Assembly: GCF_030867145.1 (NCBI RefSeq)
Contig: NC_134418.1
Span: forward strand, 59,371,682 to 59,435,681
Direction of reading: 5' to 3'
DNA length: 64,000 nt
DNA from: Opisthocomus hoazin
Lineage: Eukaryota > Chordata > Aves > Opisthocomiformes > Opisthocomidae
The position numbers and the translations under genes were made by a program. Under the pieces are notes generated by a model. That model worked only from the letters and a program-made list of their open reading frames with translations. It was not told the DNA's origin and made no database searches. Within the stretch, counting starts at the first letter, position 1. Each line of letters opens with the position of its first letter. Positions 37,101-49,800 of the stretch are shown one piece after another.

Positions 37101-40100
37101 GCACATCTACATCAAAAAACCCCCAAAAACAAAGTTGAATGGAAATCTAATACGGAGAAGAACTTCAGGAATTCTCATGGAAAGATTAAATTTCTAGAGA
37201 ATGACAAGTTTTCTCCTTTTCTTGTGGTGATGTAATGAACACACAACAAACTGATCTGAACAGCAAAAGCAAGTGTGTCTTAAGCCACATAGAATCAAAC
37301 TCTTTCCTGGAGATTCAGTTTATCTCTGGTGTGGTGATTATATCCACTCATCCACTGCTGTCCCAGCAGTTCCTATGCCAATATAAGGGTCTTTGGTGCT
37401 AAAGACACGTGAGTAAACAGCTCACTGTCCAGAAGGATGTGAAGGCTGAAAATGAGATCGCTTCTTACCTTGCAGGGGAGGAAAGGAGGCAGGGGCAAAC
37501 ACACACGCATCATTGCACAGGGGAGAACAGACAGCTGCACTTTTTTGTGTTAAAACCACCGCATCCCTTCCTCCACAACGGTGCAAACGTCGGGCTGGTT
37601 TCATCTCAGCTGTGAGTCTGCTCGCCCAGGTGAGGTAGTCTGCACAGACCAGTGGCAGGCGTGGTCCCCTCCTCCTCCATTTGAAAATGAATGGTGCAGA
37701 AGGGAATTAGGGCAGAAATCGTCATTTCTTTCCATCTCACTTCCTTGGCCTGTCTCCTCCAGGGATGTACTGTGACCTTCTGCCGCTCAGGGCACAGGGA
37801 AGGTGAGCCCCACCACCTGGGCAGAAAAATGTAGGAGGGGAAGGAGGTGACATGTTAAGCCTGGAGTCTCTCCATTGCCATCCATCATGGCCAATCCCCA
37901 TTTTTGGGGGAGAGGGGAAATGCTGGTTTTGTGGTGTTGATGTGAACACCTTCGAGAAGCACTCTTTCCACCCCAGTCTTGGATGTCTGTGTCGACTTTT
38001 CCAGAACTGGCAATCGCAAACAAAACTTGCCAGCAGCCAGAAAGCTGCATTTAATTTGTCTATTAACTTGCATGGGGTTTTAACCAGACACGAATACATT
38101 CAGATGTTATCTCTACTTGTTTGGACGGGTGGGGGAGAGGGCACAACTGTGAAGGGCCTTGCAGCTCTCACTGTTATTGCACTTATCCGTTTTTCTGCTG
38201 TAATATCCTGTTTTTAGATGCTTGCAGTTTAGCCAAACATTAACCATTTAGGATGAGACTGACTGTGCTGGGAAGGCGCAGACCTGCGCCTGTGAAATAA
38301 AAGTAAAAATAAAGCGATGTGTTTTTTCCCAGATCAAAGCCAAGTAGGGGGAATATTTTATTCTACATTTAAAGATCACTGCAATCTCTTTGCTTTGAAA
38401 TTTGGCATGGTGGTAGCGGTTAGGTCATGGTGCTGTTTGCTGAACATATGGCAAACCAAGCACATTTAGCCAAAATAAAAAATAGTAAGAATAAGCCCTT
38501 AAAGCACAAGCGGGAGCACACTTGCATTCAGCAGAGACTTTGGTCCTCACGCCTGCATTGCTTAAGGATTTGCTCCTGCTAGATGTGCCCTGAGGGTCTC
38601 CCGCCACTTGCAGCTCTGCAGGATGTGGATCCCCTCCCCATGGACCCCTCCACAAAGCCTCCAGCGTGGTGTAGGAGGCACCTTTCAATTATAGGCAGAG
38701 GTACAGCAAGAGGGTGGATAACAGATGAGATCTGGGAGCTCAGGCAGCCTCCACCTGAGTTAAATTAAAACTCTGGTCTCTGCTAAGCAGGGATGTCTTC
38801 TCGAGGCTGGGGGCCACCTGCGATGGGATGACATAATACAAACAAAGCAACACAGCCAGTACATTACACCGGGCAACCTGCAGTGGGAGGTTTGGGAAAC
38901 AATCTGTTTAATGGGAAAAGGAGAGCCAAGGAAGGAGAAAAGATAGCCAAGGTGACAAAGGAGATTTTGGGAGGAGGGGAAATTTACTGGGTAAGATCTG
39001 AAGGCAGATTGTGAAAACCAGGAGCTCTGAGGAGGGTAACAGCTTGCGTATTAAAAAAGAGGACCACGGCATAGGAGCAGTGACTACCAGAAGACAGTCA
39101 AGTAACAGCATCAAGATTAATAGAGTTGCAAAGGAAAAACAGAGAAGAGAGAGATTTTCCTTCTTCTTTTGTATTTATGTCAAGTGCTTATTTTCTTTAT
39201 CCAGCACAGTGTAGTTCCTATTCAAGGGTGATTCATAGGTGTGGTTAAAAATCAGTGTGAAGTTTTCTTCAGCTCTTTCCAGCTTTAGGCTGGGCACAAG
39301 AGTAACTCTTTCTGCTGGACTCACTGGCCTCTGCCATCTTTGTGGCACTGGTGACTTCTTTTTGGAAAAGTCAATAGAGAAACGGGTGTAAAGGTCACAT
39401 TTTCTACTGCCCACCATAGACCATCAACTTGCAGCTGCTCCTGAGATCTGTACCCATCCCACTGCTCAGCTTCAGAGGGTTCCCAGCATTGCGAAGGGCC
39501 CTGCTCTCCATGGCTTTTGTGTGTCAGCCAAGACTGAACAAGGACTTTCAAAGCTCTCTAGTCTTTATTAGTTTAAACGGAACTTAGAGCATCGGGTGTG
39601 ATGGCTACAAGGTATTGTGGAAATGTTGGTGGCTAGGACACATTCACAATGGAAAATTTTTGTTTAACAAAGAGTTCATCTGAAAGATGCTCACATATAG
39701 CAGTGACTCTGCTTCGCTGTCATTTATCAGGTATTTATTGAACTTCAACAAATTGTCTTTGGCAGGATTGAATCAGCATGCAGTAAGTTGGTCAAACGTG
39801 GCTGAACTCTGTGGGCCCTTAACTGTGAGTTAAACATATTTTTTGTTCCACTGAGTGTTTTTTGAACAAACATATGTTCTGTTGTGCTCCCTGTAGGATA
39901 GGGATTGTCATTGCCCACATATTTATTTAGCTCACGCATTGGCAAGACAAAGTGGAAAAAGCCTTTTCACAGAAGTTGCAAATAGAAGAAAATCCTAGCT
40001 AAATACAAAATACTATTTCTTCTGTGATCCTGCCCTTACAAGGAATAACCACAATTCTTTTCCTATCAATACCAAATTAGATATTTTTCAGTACTTGAAT

Positions 40101-40547
40101 ATAGTATTCATTTGCCTTGAGTGGCTCCTGACTTTGTGAAGAACAGATGGCCCATGATAGCAGTGGGCTGCTCCACTGAGCGTCTCAAGGCTTGCTACAG
40201 AGTGACTTTAGTCTACTTCAGTTTCTTCTGTGTTCCTAATGCTGCTCTTCCAATGTCTTAGTTTATTAAGCATGCCTTGGGCTGCAGTCGTGTCTCCTTC
40301 TCTTCTATCTCCCTCCCTCCTTGGCTCACCAATAAGTGTTCTTAATTAAAATATGTTTCAGATACCTCTGTTCACTGAAACCAGTTAATAGTGCTCTTTA
40401 CAGAAATGCTTGGAGCTGACTTTTTGAGAGTTTTCCACTCTCAAAGAATCGATATGTAGAAGATTTTTGTGATCTGTTCAGGTATGTTGACATAAGTAAA
40501 AGATTCCTTAAATTGTATAAGATGGGAAAACTCCAGAAACATAAACT
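34171..40547. other. Unique non-coding sequence
   Basis: No supportable gene; the 131-codon minus-strand frame at 35557-35952 and the 121-codon frame at 37852-38217 lack domains and overlap others. Two copies of GTTGCTAGG, an RFX half-site-like string, lie at 36581-36589 and 36851-36859. Confidence 0.5.
36251..36271. repeat. Perfect 9-bp inverted repeat, 3-base loop
   Basis: ACATTTAAA-CCT-TTTAAATGT is a compact perfect hairpin in AT-rich DNA. Confidence 0.85.
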
Positions 40548-40573
40548 ATAGTTTACAGTTACCTGTAAACTAT
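40548..40573. repeat. Perfect 11-bp inverted repeat, 4-base loop
   Basis: ATAGTTTACAG-TTAC-CTGTAAACTAT. It overlaps the 12-bp palindrome AAACTATAGTTT at 40543-40554. GTAAAC/GTTTAC cores resemble forkhead-type sites on both arms. Confidence 0.9.
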
Positions 40574-40684
40574 GGAATATCAGACCATTTCCTGATTGAA
40601 GTATGAGCACATGCACACTATATGGTAGTCTTCATACAAATTATACTGAGCTCTTAAAAAGCATTACCATGTCCTAAAAAGATT

Positions 40685-40693
40685 GGGGGGGGG
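40685..40693 (+). repeat. G9 homopolymer
   Basis: Nine consecutive G, followed by AGGCGGCGTGG. A slippage-prone tract. Confidence 0.85.
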
Positions 40694-40829
40694 AGGCGGC
40701 GTGGAAATATATATGTTAAAGTAACCTTGTTTTCCCTAATCAGACAGTAAGAGTTCATTGCATTGAAAGAAAAATATGTTCTAGTTTTCCTGCTTCACTA
40801 TGATGTGGGTTTTTTCAAAGGAAGAGTTT

Positions 40830-41735
40830 ATTTATGAGGACATAATTAGTCATTAATTCTTCATTGCAATTACCTCAGTCAATCCATTAGCATGAACTTC
40901 AGCATGTATGAAACCAGCCTGTTCTGTTTTTCAAAGTCACACTATAAAATTCTTAAAGCTCATTTTGCAAGAAATACTAGTTGTGTTCAACCACTAAAAG
41001 TTACTTTATTGTTCCTCTTCTGCATTCTGAATTACTTAAAACTGCAATTTTACAATCTTTATTTAATGTAGAAGGTATTTTCTAATAGCATGACTGTAAT
41101 GGAGGCCTTCCAAGAGGAAGCAAAGTTAACCACTTTGTTGGAACACATATTCCAAGTAGGCGGAATCGGATGTAAGATGTAGTTCCAAAATTTCTCTGAG
41201 AAGTAAGGAAAAATATTCAGAAGATATGGTTACATACTTCCATGATCAAACGTGATTTATCTGTGATCAGCTGAACATATTAACAGGTATGACCTGAGAA
41301 TTAGCTGGGGGCAGATACTCATTCTTACTTATCATTCATTTGGAGACGTACTGGTGGTTACTAAAGTTAGCATTAGCGTTATCAACTGCAAATGATTGTA
41401 CTTTTGTTGCATTGCACTTCAAACATTTCTAGCATTCTAAGTATAGTTTCACTTCACTTGCTCTTTCTCAAAGCAATCAAGCTGCCAATGGCTTTTTCTC
41501 CTTTCAGTTGTATACTAACAAACCTAATTTATGGAATACACTAATTAAAAAAAAAAAAACTTTAGGTATAGATGAGTCATTGGAAAGTACCATTTAACTT
41601 GTTATAAACTTAACATACAAGTAGGACTAGGAACACTTCATTTATTCTGCAGCAGTTGTTTTGGTGTTTTCCATTTTTTTCTCATTTTTCCTAGAAACAA
41701 AATTTTTTCCAACAATATATTGTTCTGAAATGCTA
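40830..41735. other. AT-rich non-coding sequence
   Basis: No ORF of 60 codons and no recognised repeat. TAATTAGTCATTAATTC near 40843-40859 resembles paired homeodomain cores. Confidence 0.4.
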
Positions 41736-41739
41736 CATT

Positions 41740-42300
41740 TAAATCATTTCCTTAGTCCTGTCCATTTGCATGCTGTCTTATACCTGACAATCCGTTATCA
41801 TGAGCAGTAGAGAAATTTCTACAATGACTACAGTAAACCTTTGGCAATTGTTCCTGTTCTGACGGGCTGCATGCAAAATTACCTCTCACTCCTTTCAGAA
41901 AAGACAAAATGTGGTCTTCCTTAGCAGAGTGTTTTGAATTCTTAATGGGACATGACTGTTATAGCACTGACATGGTCTTGATACAAAAGGGACATTACAA
42001 TTAATTACAAATTCATGAAGACGGTAATATTTATTATTATTAGATTGTATTTCTCATTATTATTATTAGATCATGATCTTTCTTTCTGCCTTGCATTTGT
42101 GTCCTGATGAAGCAGTTATCCTCCCATACGACCGCTGTTTAACTCATAAAAACATACAGCATAAAATCATCTTTGGATACAAGTGTGGCATGCAGGGCAA
42201 TCTAGCTGCAGTGCTTTTAATTAGACTACAGCTATTTTGCATATCAAATATATCTGTTTGAATTTCAGCAGGAGGTGGTGTAATTTTGATACAAAGACCG
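41740..42300. promoter_or_regulatory. AT-rich candidate non-coding element
   Basis: Contains ACATTACAATTAATTACAAA (near 41992-42011) and further TTAAT cores, with no coding potential. An ATT microsatellite pair lies inside it. Confidence 0.2.
42031..42071 (+). repeat. 15-bp direct repeat of (TTA)n-GAT
   Basis: TTATTATTATTAGAT occurs at 42031-42045 and 42057-42071, separated by 11 bases. Confidence 0.85.
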
Positions 42301-43298
42301 TAAAGACATGTAGAGCCATTTGTGTTTAAATATACCGCTTAAATGTAAACCAGTGCTCTTTGATAGCAAGTACACAAGGTTTGATCAACAAAGTGACCTG
42401 GGGAACACCAGCAGCTTTCAGCTGAGAGGAAGCCACTTGGGTCCTCATGGAGGGGGAAGCATTTCCTCTCCTTCCCTCCCCAGCTCCCTGCTCAGGAGTC
42501 CCCGCTCAGGTTCCTCAGCTCCAGGAGCAGCCTGGCAGAAGGACCTAAGGGAGGATCCAGTAATTTTTTTAAATGAATTTTCTACCTTTGTCCCTTTCTT
42601 TACTTCCCACACAGTCTTTGCTGTAATACAAAGAAAACTGGCTTTCAAGCGTGCTTCCCAGGCCCATGCTGGACGTACACTCACTGAGCCCTTGCTCGAA
42701 AACCATGCTGCTGCAGCTGTGTGGTAAACACTTGCTGTTTACATAAACATTACCGACGAGAAGTTTTTCTTTCTCATTTGCCATTTCCTTGCCAAGTTTG
42801 CAAGTGCAAAGGCAAAAGATCTGGGCAAATACTGTATTTAAACCAGTAAAAGCTCAAGGGAGGAAGACACATCTATGATTTTAGGTGCGTACTTCAGTCA
42901 AGCAAGACAATGGGAGAAGTTTTCCCATTTTCACTTGATTTTGATTTCTTCAATTTTTCCAAATAGTTGAATTAGTTCAGGTGATTTAATTATCAATTAC
43001 ACTGCTTGGGTTTGCTCTGAAAAGATTTGAGTGAACCAAGTCCTCCCCTTCCTTTTGCAGCAAACTAATGACCTAAGGACCACTCGGAGGGAGCTAATCA
43101 ATCTAAGCAATAGATTAAGAGAAAACAAAGCCTAAAATCTGTTAGCCACAGCTAGCTTCTGGTTTTGGCTCCCTGCACACGGCAAGGAGGAAGGCATCAT
43201 GTAGCATGAAAACCAGAGGGTTTTCTCAAGCACTGGCAACGAACGAACTTCGTATTTTTTGTTTTTTATGATACATTCACTTCAGCAAAAAGGCCTCA
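42301..43298. other. Unique non-coding sequence
   Basis: No supportable gene. The 135-codon frame at 42320-42727 has no domain and no splice context. Confidence 0.5.
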
Positions 43299-43580
43299 CC
43301 GTTCAGCCCAGCGGCCAGTACCCCCTGCCCGCCGCGAGCAGGAAAAGCGTGGCTGTAATCTTGACTAATTGTTGGTGCCATCTGGTGTGGGCCGGGGAAG
43401 TAGCAGGGATCTTCCCTCTGGGAGCACTTCTCCTTTGCCAGCTGCTGTGAGGAACCAGCTAGGACATTTTTTTTCTGAGAAGCAACACCCTACAATGTGA
43501 GTCACCGCGTTTTTTCCCCCGAGGCGGTGAGCACCGCAGTCTTTAGTCCCGTTCCCATCTGTGGCGGTGCCGGCCCGGGA
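43299..43580. promoter_or_regulatory. Second CpG cluster
   Basis: About sixteen CpGs in roughly 280 bases, against a nearly CpG-free background. It includes a 7-bp inverted repeat (TCACCGC at 43502-43508, GCGGTGA at 43524-43530) and the CTCF-like motif at 43376-43388. There is no coding exon. Confidence 0.4.
43376..43388 (-). promoter_or_regulatory. CTCF-like core motif, reverse orientation
   Basis: On the minus strand the site reads ACACCAGATGGCA, matching 12 of 13 core positions. It lies in the CpG cluster. Occupancy is inferred. Confidence 0.38.
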
Positions 43581-44210
43581 GGAGCAGGCCCCAGCCAGGC
43601 CTAGCCCAGGGCACGCTTGGTTCTTCCCAGCTTCCACCAAGGTATGCTTCCATGTTGTTGATATTTATTGACGAGAAATGTATTGAACAATAGCTATTTC
43701 ATGGTTTTGTTTCACGAGGAGATCCTGAAGGTAATGGTGCCGGAGGCAGATGAATGCCAGCTCAGGCAGGGCCTCCAGTGGGAGCCATTGGCAAACCCTA
43801 GGCATGGTTTCCACTCAGGGATATGTAACCTTTAACTCTCCTCAGAAGAGCAAGCCTCATGCATGTCTTTTTTTTCCCTCCAGCAGCTCCTGAGTTTGTG
43901 GAGTAACTTCACCCACACCTGGCAGTGAGGGCAAAGGTCTTAAAGAGACGAAGCCCTGAAGAATTACATGAAAATTGGCAGACAGAGAGAGGACCCCCAG
44001 AGTTGTGTCCTTCATGGGGGAAATCAGCACGACTGGCCCAACATTTTGCCTTCTGTGGTGCCTGGCCAGCATGTGTGTTTTAGAGCTGGGCTGAGGAGAG
44101 TTGCCCAGGCAGGAGGTAGTGCCAGTAAGAGGGGTCAGGCATGGTGGGGGCATGTGGGGAGGGAATGCAGTCGGGGAAATGAATATGTTGCAAGGGTGGG
44201 GGAAGAGCAT

Positions 44211-44238
44211 GGGAAGTGGAAATGGAAAGTGGAAAGTG
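44211..44238 (+). repeat. GGAAAGT-type minisatellite with IRF-like spacing
   Basis: GGGAAGT-GGAAAT-GGAAAGT-GGAAAGT forms four degenerate units. GAAATGGAAA at 44219-44228 has the two-base spacing of the GAAANNGAAA IRF-binding motif. Confidence 0.5.
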
Positions 44239-45819
44239 ACCCAAACCCATGGAAGACCAGGTTTCACTAACGCGTTTGCTCTCAGCGTGGCGTGTTGGCT
44301 CCTCAGAGCTACACCACCCTTCCCTCTTGCTTTCCTAAACAGAGCATGGCTAAATTCCTGCAGTTGGAAAGATATGGCTATTACTGAAGCTCCTTTTCCA
44401 CTTGACCTCTGTTTCTCTCCTGTCTGAAAGTTTACTGACATATCCACATATTACAGATTTTTGTTTGTTTGTGCTTAGCAATTATTTTTACCATCCAGAC
44501 TATTAGGGATGTACCAGGAAGGCAGGCAGTGGCATTGCTTTTATTTTCCTGAGAGTTGTCGTGATGGGTGGTGACAGCAGAGTTTCCATCCACTGTGTAG
44601 GATAGTTATTTGAGTGTGACATGACCTTCAGATTAGATAATCACGGGCTCTTGTTTTTATCAGATCTGCCAAGAAAAAAAATTACTTCCTTCAAAAACAA
44701 ATTACAATTAATTTTTCCCAAGGAAACTGCATACTTTTTGGGTACAGCAGGGAGATGTTTTTGTGACTAAAATCCTTCTTCTCTTATGTATGTGAAGAGA
44801 GTAGAGTAAAATATGGCCTTGACATTTCTTAACAATGCTGCGCACATGTGATGCTGTAAAAGACAGTGGTTCCTGGGATCCTGGAGCTTTAGATAATGAA
44901 GGCACAGGCTTGTACTTAATTTAATTTTTAATCCACTGGGCAATGTTATACAAGGAAAATATTTATTTCACAAAATAGCCCAAAGTCTGTCTTCATTCAG
45001 AGATTATTGTAATTCATTCGTATGCAAAGAAAATATTCCAATAGTCACTGTCTTTTTTCGGAACAGCCCACAATCTGCTTGGGTTGTGTGCCTAAGCCTT
45101 CTCTCTTTTGTATTGTACATGTTGGTGTAAGATCTGTTGAAAAATAAGAGCTTAGCCAGTGCATCTGAACATCATAGACCCTTGCACACTGTGTTCAAAC
45201 GGTGCCATGGTTTTCTTCGGGGAGCATGTGTTAACTGCCAAATATTATATTGACATGGGGAAGTGAGCTTTCCGCTACTGGAAACATGTGCTGCCAAGTA
45301 TAGCATTTCTAAGTAAATATGGAAGCAGAGTTCATTGTTTATGGTCCACCTATTCACCCATCCAAACCTCTGTACCCTGATGTCTGAAAGCAAAACGGAG
45401 TTTCAAAAGTACACAAGACCACTTTTCTCCTCATTTGATTTTGAGCCTAATCAGACTCCTCGTGAAATCAATGGGCAGATCCTACCCCTCTGTGGCAGGA
45501 ACCCTTCCAGACACTTCATGCCTCATTTTGAAATGTGATACAATTTAGCAACCATCTCTGAGTGATTGACCTGAACAAGAGACAATTTTCAGCATTATTC
45601 TAGCTCTGATTCCACCAATTTGAGGCAGGCCAGCATTGACTGTCTGAAAATTCTCATTGTCATATTTTTTTGTGATAGATCATCTGAATTTTTATGAAAG
45701 ATGCTGATTTCATGAAAACAGGGACAGATGCTGCAGCCCGCGCGTTTCTTTACACAGTAGTAATGGCTGTATTCCTGGCTTTCCTTCCAATGAACTTCCA
45801 ATGAAATGGCTTGCAATTT

Positions 45820-45850
45820 TTACATACATATGTGTGTGTATGTGTATGCA
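45820..45850 (+). repeat. TA/TG dinucleotide microsatellite
   Basis: TTACATACATATGTGTGTGTATGTGTATGCA; alternating purine-pyrimidine. Confidence 0.8.
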
Positions 45851-46829
45851 GTGTAGTACATTATTAATACAAAATTAATATACATTTGATCTAACGTATC
45901 TCTTCAAATGAACCCTACCTGAAACAAAGAAATGTTTAACTTAGCACTCAGCTCAGTTCTTGCGCCGGGAGAAACTCCCACTAGTTTTGCCTGAGTGAAG
46001 AATGAGAAAGAAAAAAAGAAAAAGGTTGTGGAAGGTAATACATCTCTGTAGCTATACAAATAACAGCTTTGCTGGACATATGTCTCATCTGAGACTATGT
46101 ATTCTATTTATTCATGCTTTGGTCCACCTACCTCAATTGCGGTAAACACTTCCATTTAAATACAGAAGGCGGTTAGTATAGAGAAATATACTGATTATAC
46201 GCAGAGTAATGATTACACCCACATAGATGCTGTGGGATGCATTCGGCTCACTGGTCTTGATAGACCCGATCCTGGCTGTACTAGCCAAGGAGTCCTGTGT
46301 TAGCATCTGGTGAAGAGAAAGAGGCTTCCTTATATCCAGATGGTTTCTCGCTGCTGTTCTGCCTGGGAGGGCAGTGGGCATTCGACACGGTACAGAGTAA
46401 TGTCAGAATCACTCCAGCTACTACCAGCCAGCTCTGAGAGAAAGAAACTGGGTTAGTGCCAGATTTTCTTGCTTTTCCTACTGTGATAGGCACTCAGCAC
46501 AGCTCAACCAGTCTAAAAAATCTGGGACGTTGTTTCAGTTTCTATTAGTCTCTTACAATTATTAACTAACATAATTTGTTTATTTGAGGAGATAGACCAT
46601 TTCGTTGTGGCTGCTATGTTGTTTATATCCTATCTGGGGATGTTGCAGGATGTTCTTTAAACAAAAATCTTTGGCCTTTCATTTTTTAAAAACTTTGTGC
46701 AAAATAATCTGCTGTACATTTACACTTGCGCTTACCCATGTTGCTCTTGCTTTCACGTACTCATTTATGTTTCTGTAAAAAGTGTTTTTCATTCTATGCT
46801 TATTTAACACATTTATGTAGCAATATTTC

Positions 46830-46873
46830 TGTATATTTAATACATATACACACTTATATACATAAATACATAA
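46830..46873 (+). repeat. ATAC/ATA low-complexity tract
   Basis: TGTATATTTAATACATATACACACTTATATACATAAATACATAA; degenerate TA/CA repeat. Confidence 0.75.
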
Positions 46874-49800
46874 CGCTAGTAAAGCCCTTCTCCTTCAGGG
46901 GCTATTACAGTCTGAATTTCAATAGACTTTTAATACATTTTAAAGGTCCAATTAACCAGCTTTAAAAGTTGTGGAACTCCACAACTCGGTTGTGCCACAC
47001 TTTCTGTACAAAGCTTTGTGAGGGTAGCTATTATTGTGTTCTATGACTTGTTAAGTGTTGTTGAGTGCAGTGGGAGCCAGGGAGGGTGAATTTTCATCAT
47101 TACATTTTAATAGTGCCTGTTTTTTTTAATGGAACTCACATATATGCAGTCCTTTCTACTATACATCATGTACCACTGTAGTCTGAGTTCTAGCTTAACA
47201 TGTTTAAATCTCCACTCCGTGCTTAATGGCAAGATGAAGAATGATGTTTTTCTGTCTGTCCTAGGAAGAAAGCATATCAAAGATATTATCTGTGGTGGCA
47301 GCATGCTTACTATAGACACTATCTTAGAAATTACTTGAGAGAATTATTAACTATGATTTATACTTGTAAGACTGGAAAGAAAGAAAATCAATTAGTGCTG
47401 GCCATTACATAGCCCAGGGCTAGTAATATATAGGAAACAGATCCTGTCTGGTCTTTTGGGATTGCCAGTTATCCAGTTTGGACCATACTAATACTGTTAG
47501 TATTTGGGACACCATTCCTCTAAGAAAATTCTTTCAGGAGCAAGCTTGGCATGTCTTATTTTGGAATGGAAGGGATGCAACACGAAAAGAAAAAGGAAAA
47601 AATGAAGCTTAACCACAATTGTAAAAAACTGCCTTTGAAACTGAAAAATGGCGGTATTTTGTACTGAAACATCAGTTTAGTTAAGATATTAACACACACG
47701 TTAACACAATAATGATGCACATCCCCTATACATGTGATACCACATCCTGAGCCACTTGCAGTGAGGGACGTCAGTGGGATTTGGAAATGAGTGAGAACTG
47801 AAGTGTGACTCATGACTTCTACCTGTAGGGATAGACAGTGTGTCTACTGGTACCTTGAACAAGTTTTTGGGAGGGTGATATCAAGCAGCCAATTTAAAAA
47901 ATAAGGAGGTCCTCACTCTGTTTAGAAGAATGAGTAGCCAATTTTCTCCTCTCCACAAAATATCTAAGTGATGGAATGGGAGCAGACAGAATTTTTACTA
48001 TTAATTCAAGTTGTGTCAGCCTGAAATAATGATAGAGCAAGGCATTCCTTCCCAGGAGCTAGGAGCTGCAAAACCCAAAGACACATACAGTTACAGAGTG
48101 CGGCTGCGTATGTATGTCCCTTTCAACAACTGCGGTGGCATTGTCTTAATCCCTGCTGCTCTGCTGTACCTATGATGGACAACAAGTCAGTTGTGAATGT
48201 CCTGTGCCAGTTGTGTAAATCACATACAGTGATATATGATTCTTCCTTCCTGCCCTCCCATTCAGGCCAGGGCTATAGTTACACTTCACTTTCACAATCA
48301 TAAAAAAGAATCTTGTTCATAGCTAATTCCAGTGTCTCAGCTAGTGATTTGGAGGAAAATATGTGGAAATAGTGCTTGACAATTTGATCTGATCTGTAAT
48401 GCACAGAATTGCAGAGGACCAGAGACACCATTCACCTATCCCGGCTTAGCAGTTCATATCTTATTCACAACATCACTCCTGAGACCTCTGTTTACAGAAC
48501 ATTATGCCAAATGTGTTTTTTTTCCTTCACTGTTTGGTTGATCTGTCTAAAGAACCTTGAAGAGCTGCAGAGAGAAAAATCATTTTATCAGTTTTGTTTT
48601 GAAAGCTTTGGAAGAAAAAACAGAGAGAATTCCTGAGAGGCTGCAGGAATTCCAGGCTAAAGAGCCAAGTAGCCATGAAGGAAGGCTTACAGTTATGGAT
48701 CTGTGTCCGGTTCACGTTGCTGGGATCTCAATGCAAATAGTTTCACTGATTTTGCTGAGAGCTGAACCATGTCCTTTTACTAGATAGGGTGGTGTTATGC
48801 CACTTCAAACTAGGTGATAACACTCTGAAATTGAATATATGCAGCTTTGGATACAGGGAAAAGTCTGGACAAGAACAGGTGATGGGATCCTATTCAAGAG
48901 AGGAAAAATAAAACAGGGCTTTTGGATCATTCTTGCAATGCAAATAAAGCATGTAGGAACCTAACAGCAGCTCTAGCTTCCATTAAACTCAGTAGCTGTT
49001 TGCCATGGCTCTTAACAGGGCAAGTGTTGTAGCCATTAGAGGCCAGGCTTTGCCCCTTTCCACATTATTGAGAAAATTCCAATTGACTTTAGATAGTGAG
49101 GAATTATGATGCTCATTTTGTAACACAGAAATAATATTTAGTCAGTTTGGTTTGTGTAAGAAGTGCTACAAGAGAAGAGTCAAGATGAAAAAGGGACGAC
49201 CAGTTGAAAAAGAAATTCAGTGAAGCTGTGGAGCTGCTTTTAGTATTTATATGTTAAAACTTTCTTTTGAAATAGTCTCACTGAGCTTACATGGGTTGTT
49301 TGAAGATAAAAAGAAAACTAAGGGTGGCATTTTCAGTAGCGATTTATCCCTGTTTCTTCTCAAGTCAATTGGATTTCCACACTGGCAGGTCAGGGAAGTG
49401 CTGTATAGAGACAGTATAATCTAAACCAAAGCCCACTTACAACCCCCAGTCCAGTGGGAGTCCTTCCCCAACGTCAATTGTTTCAGACAAAAAGTTTGAA
49501 GAAAGTCACCATTTCTATAATTTTTCTGTGGCTGACTGCAGTGATACATCCAATTACTGATATTACTCTGTCCAGTAACAAAAACATATTGGTAGTTAGA
49601 GCTGAGTGTGCAAGAAGCTTGAAGAAGTTATTCCAGCCACCTTCAATGGTTCTTGATCTTGTCTGTTAAAATTATTCCATAAATAATCAATGGTTTCCAA
49701 AGACATAGGTCAAAACACAGTTTCAGTTCCAGGCACACAGCTTAACTATCAGGCAACCCTTCAGCTGGGACACGAGGATCCTGGTGTGTTTCATGGTCAT

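Larger units (their letters stand above)
43581..47100. other. Unique non-coding sequence with short microsatellites
   Basis: No supportable gene. The 196-codon minus-strand frame at 43857-44447 is the longest in the window, but it has no domain and overlaps two opposite-strand frames. Two microsatellites and a GGAAA-repeat tract are listed separately. Confidence 0.5.

Noticed and set aside
43857..44447. 196-codon minus-strand open frame, the longest in the window
   Set aside because: No recognisable domain and no splice context; two opposite-strand frames of similar length overlap it. Expected by chance in moderately GC-rich DNA.
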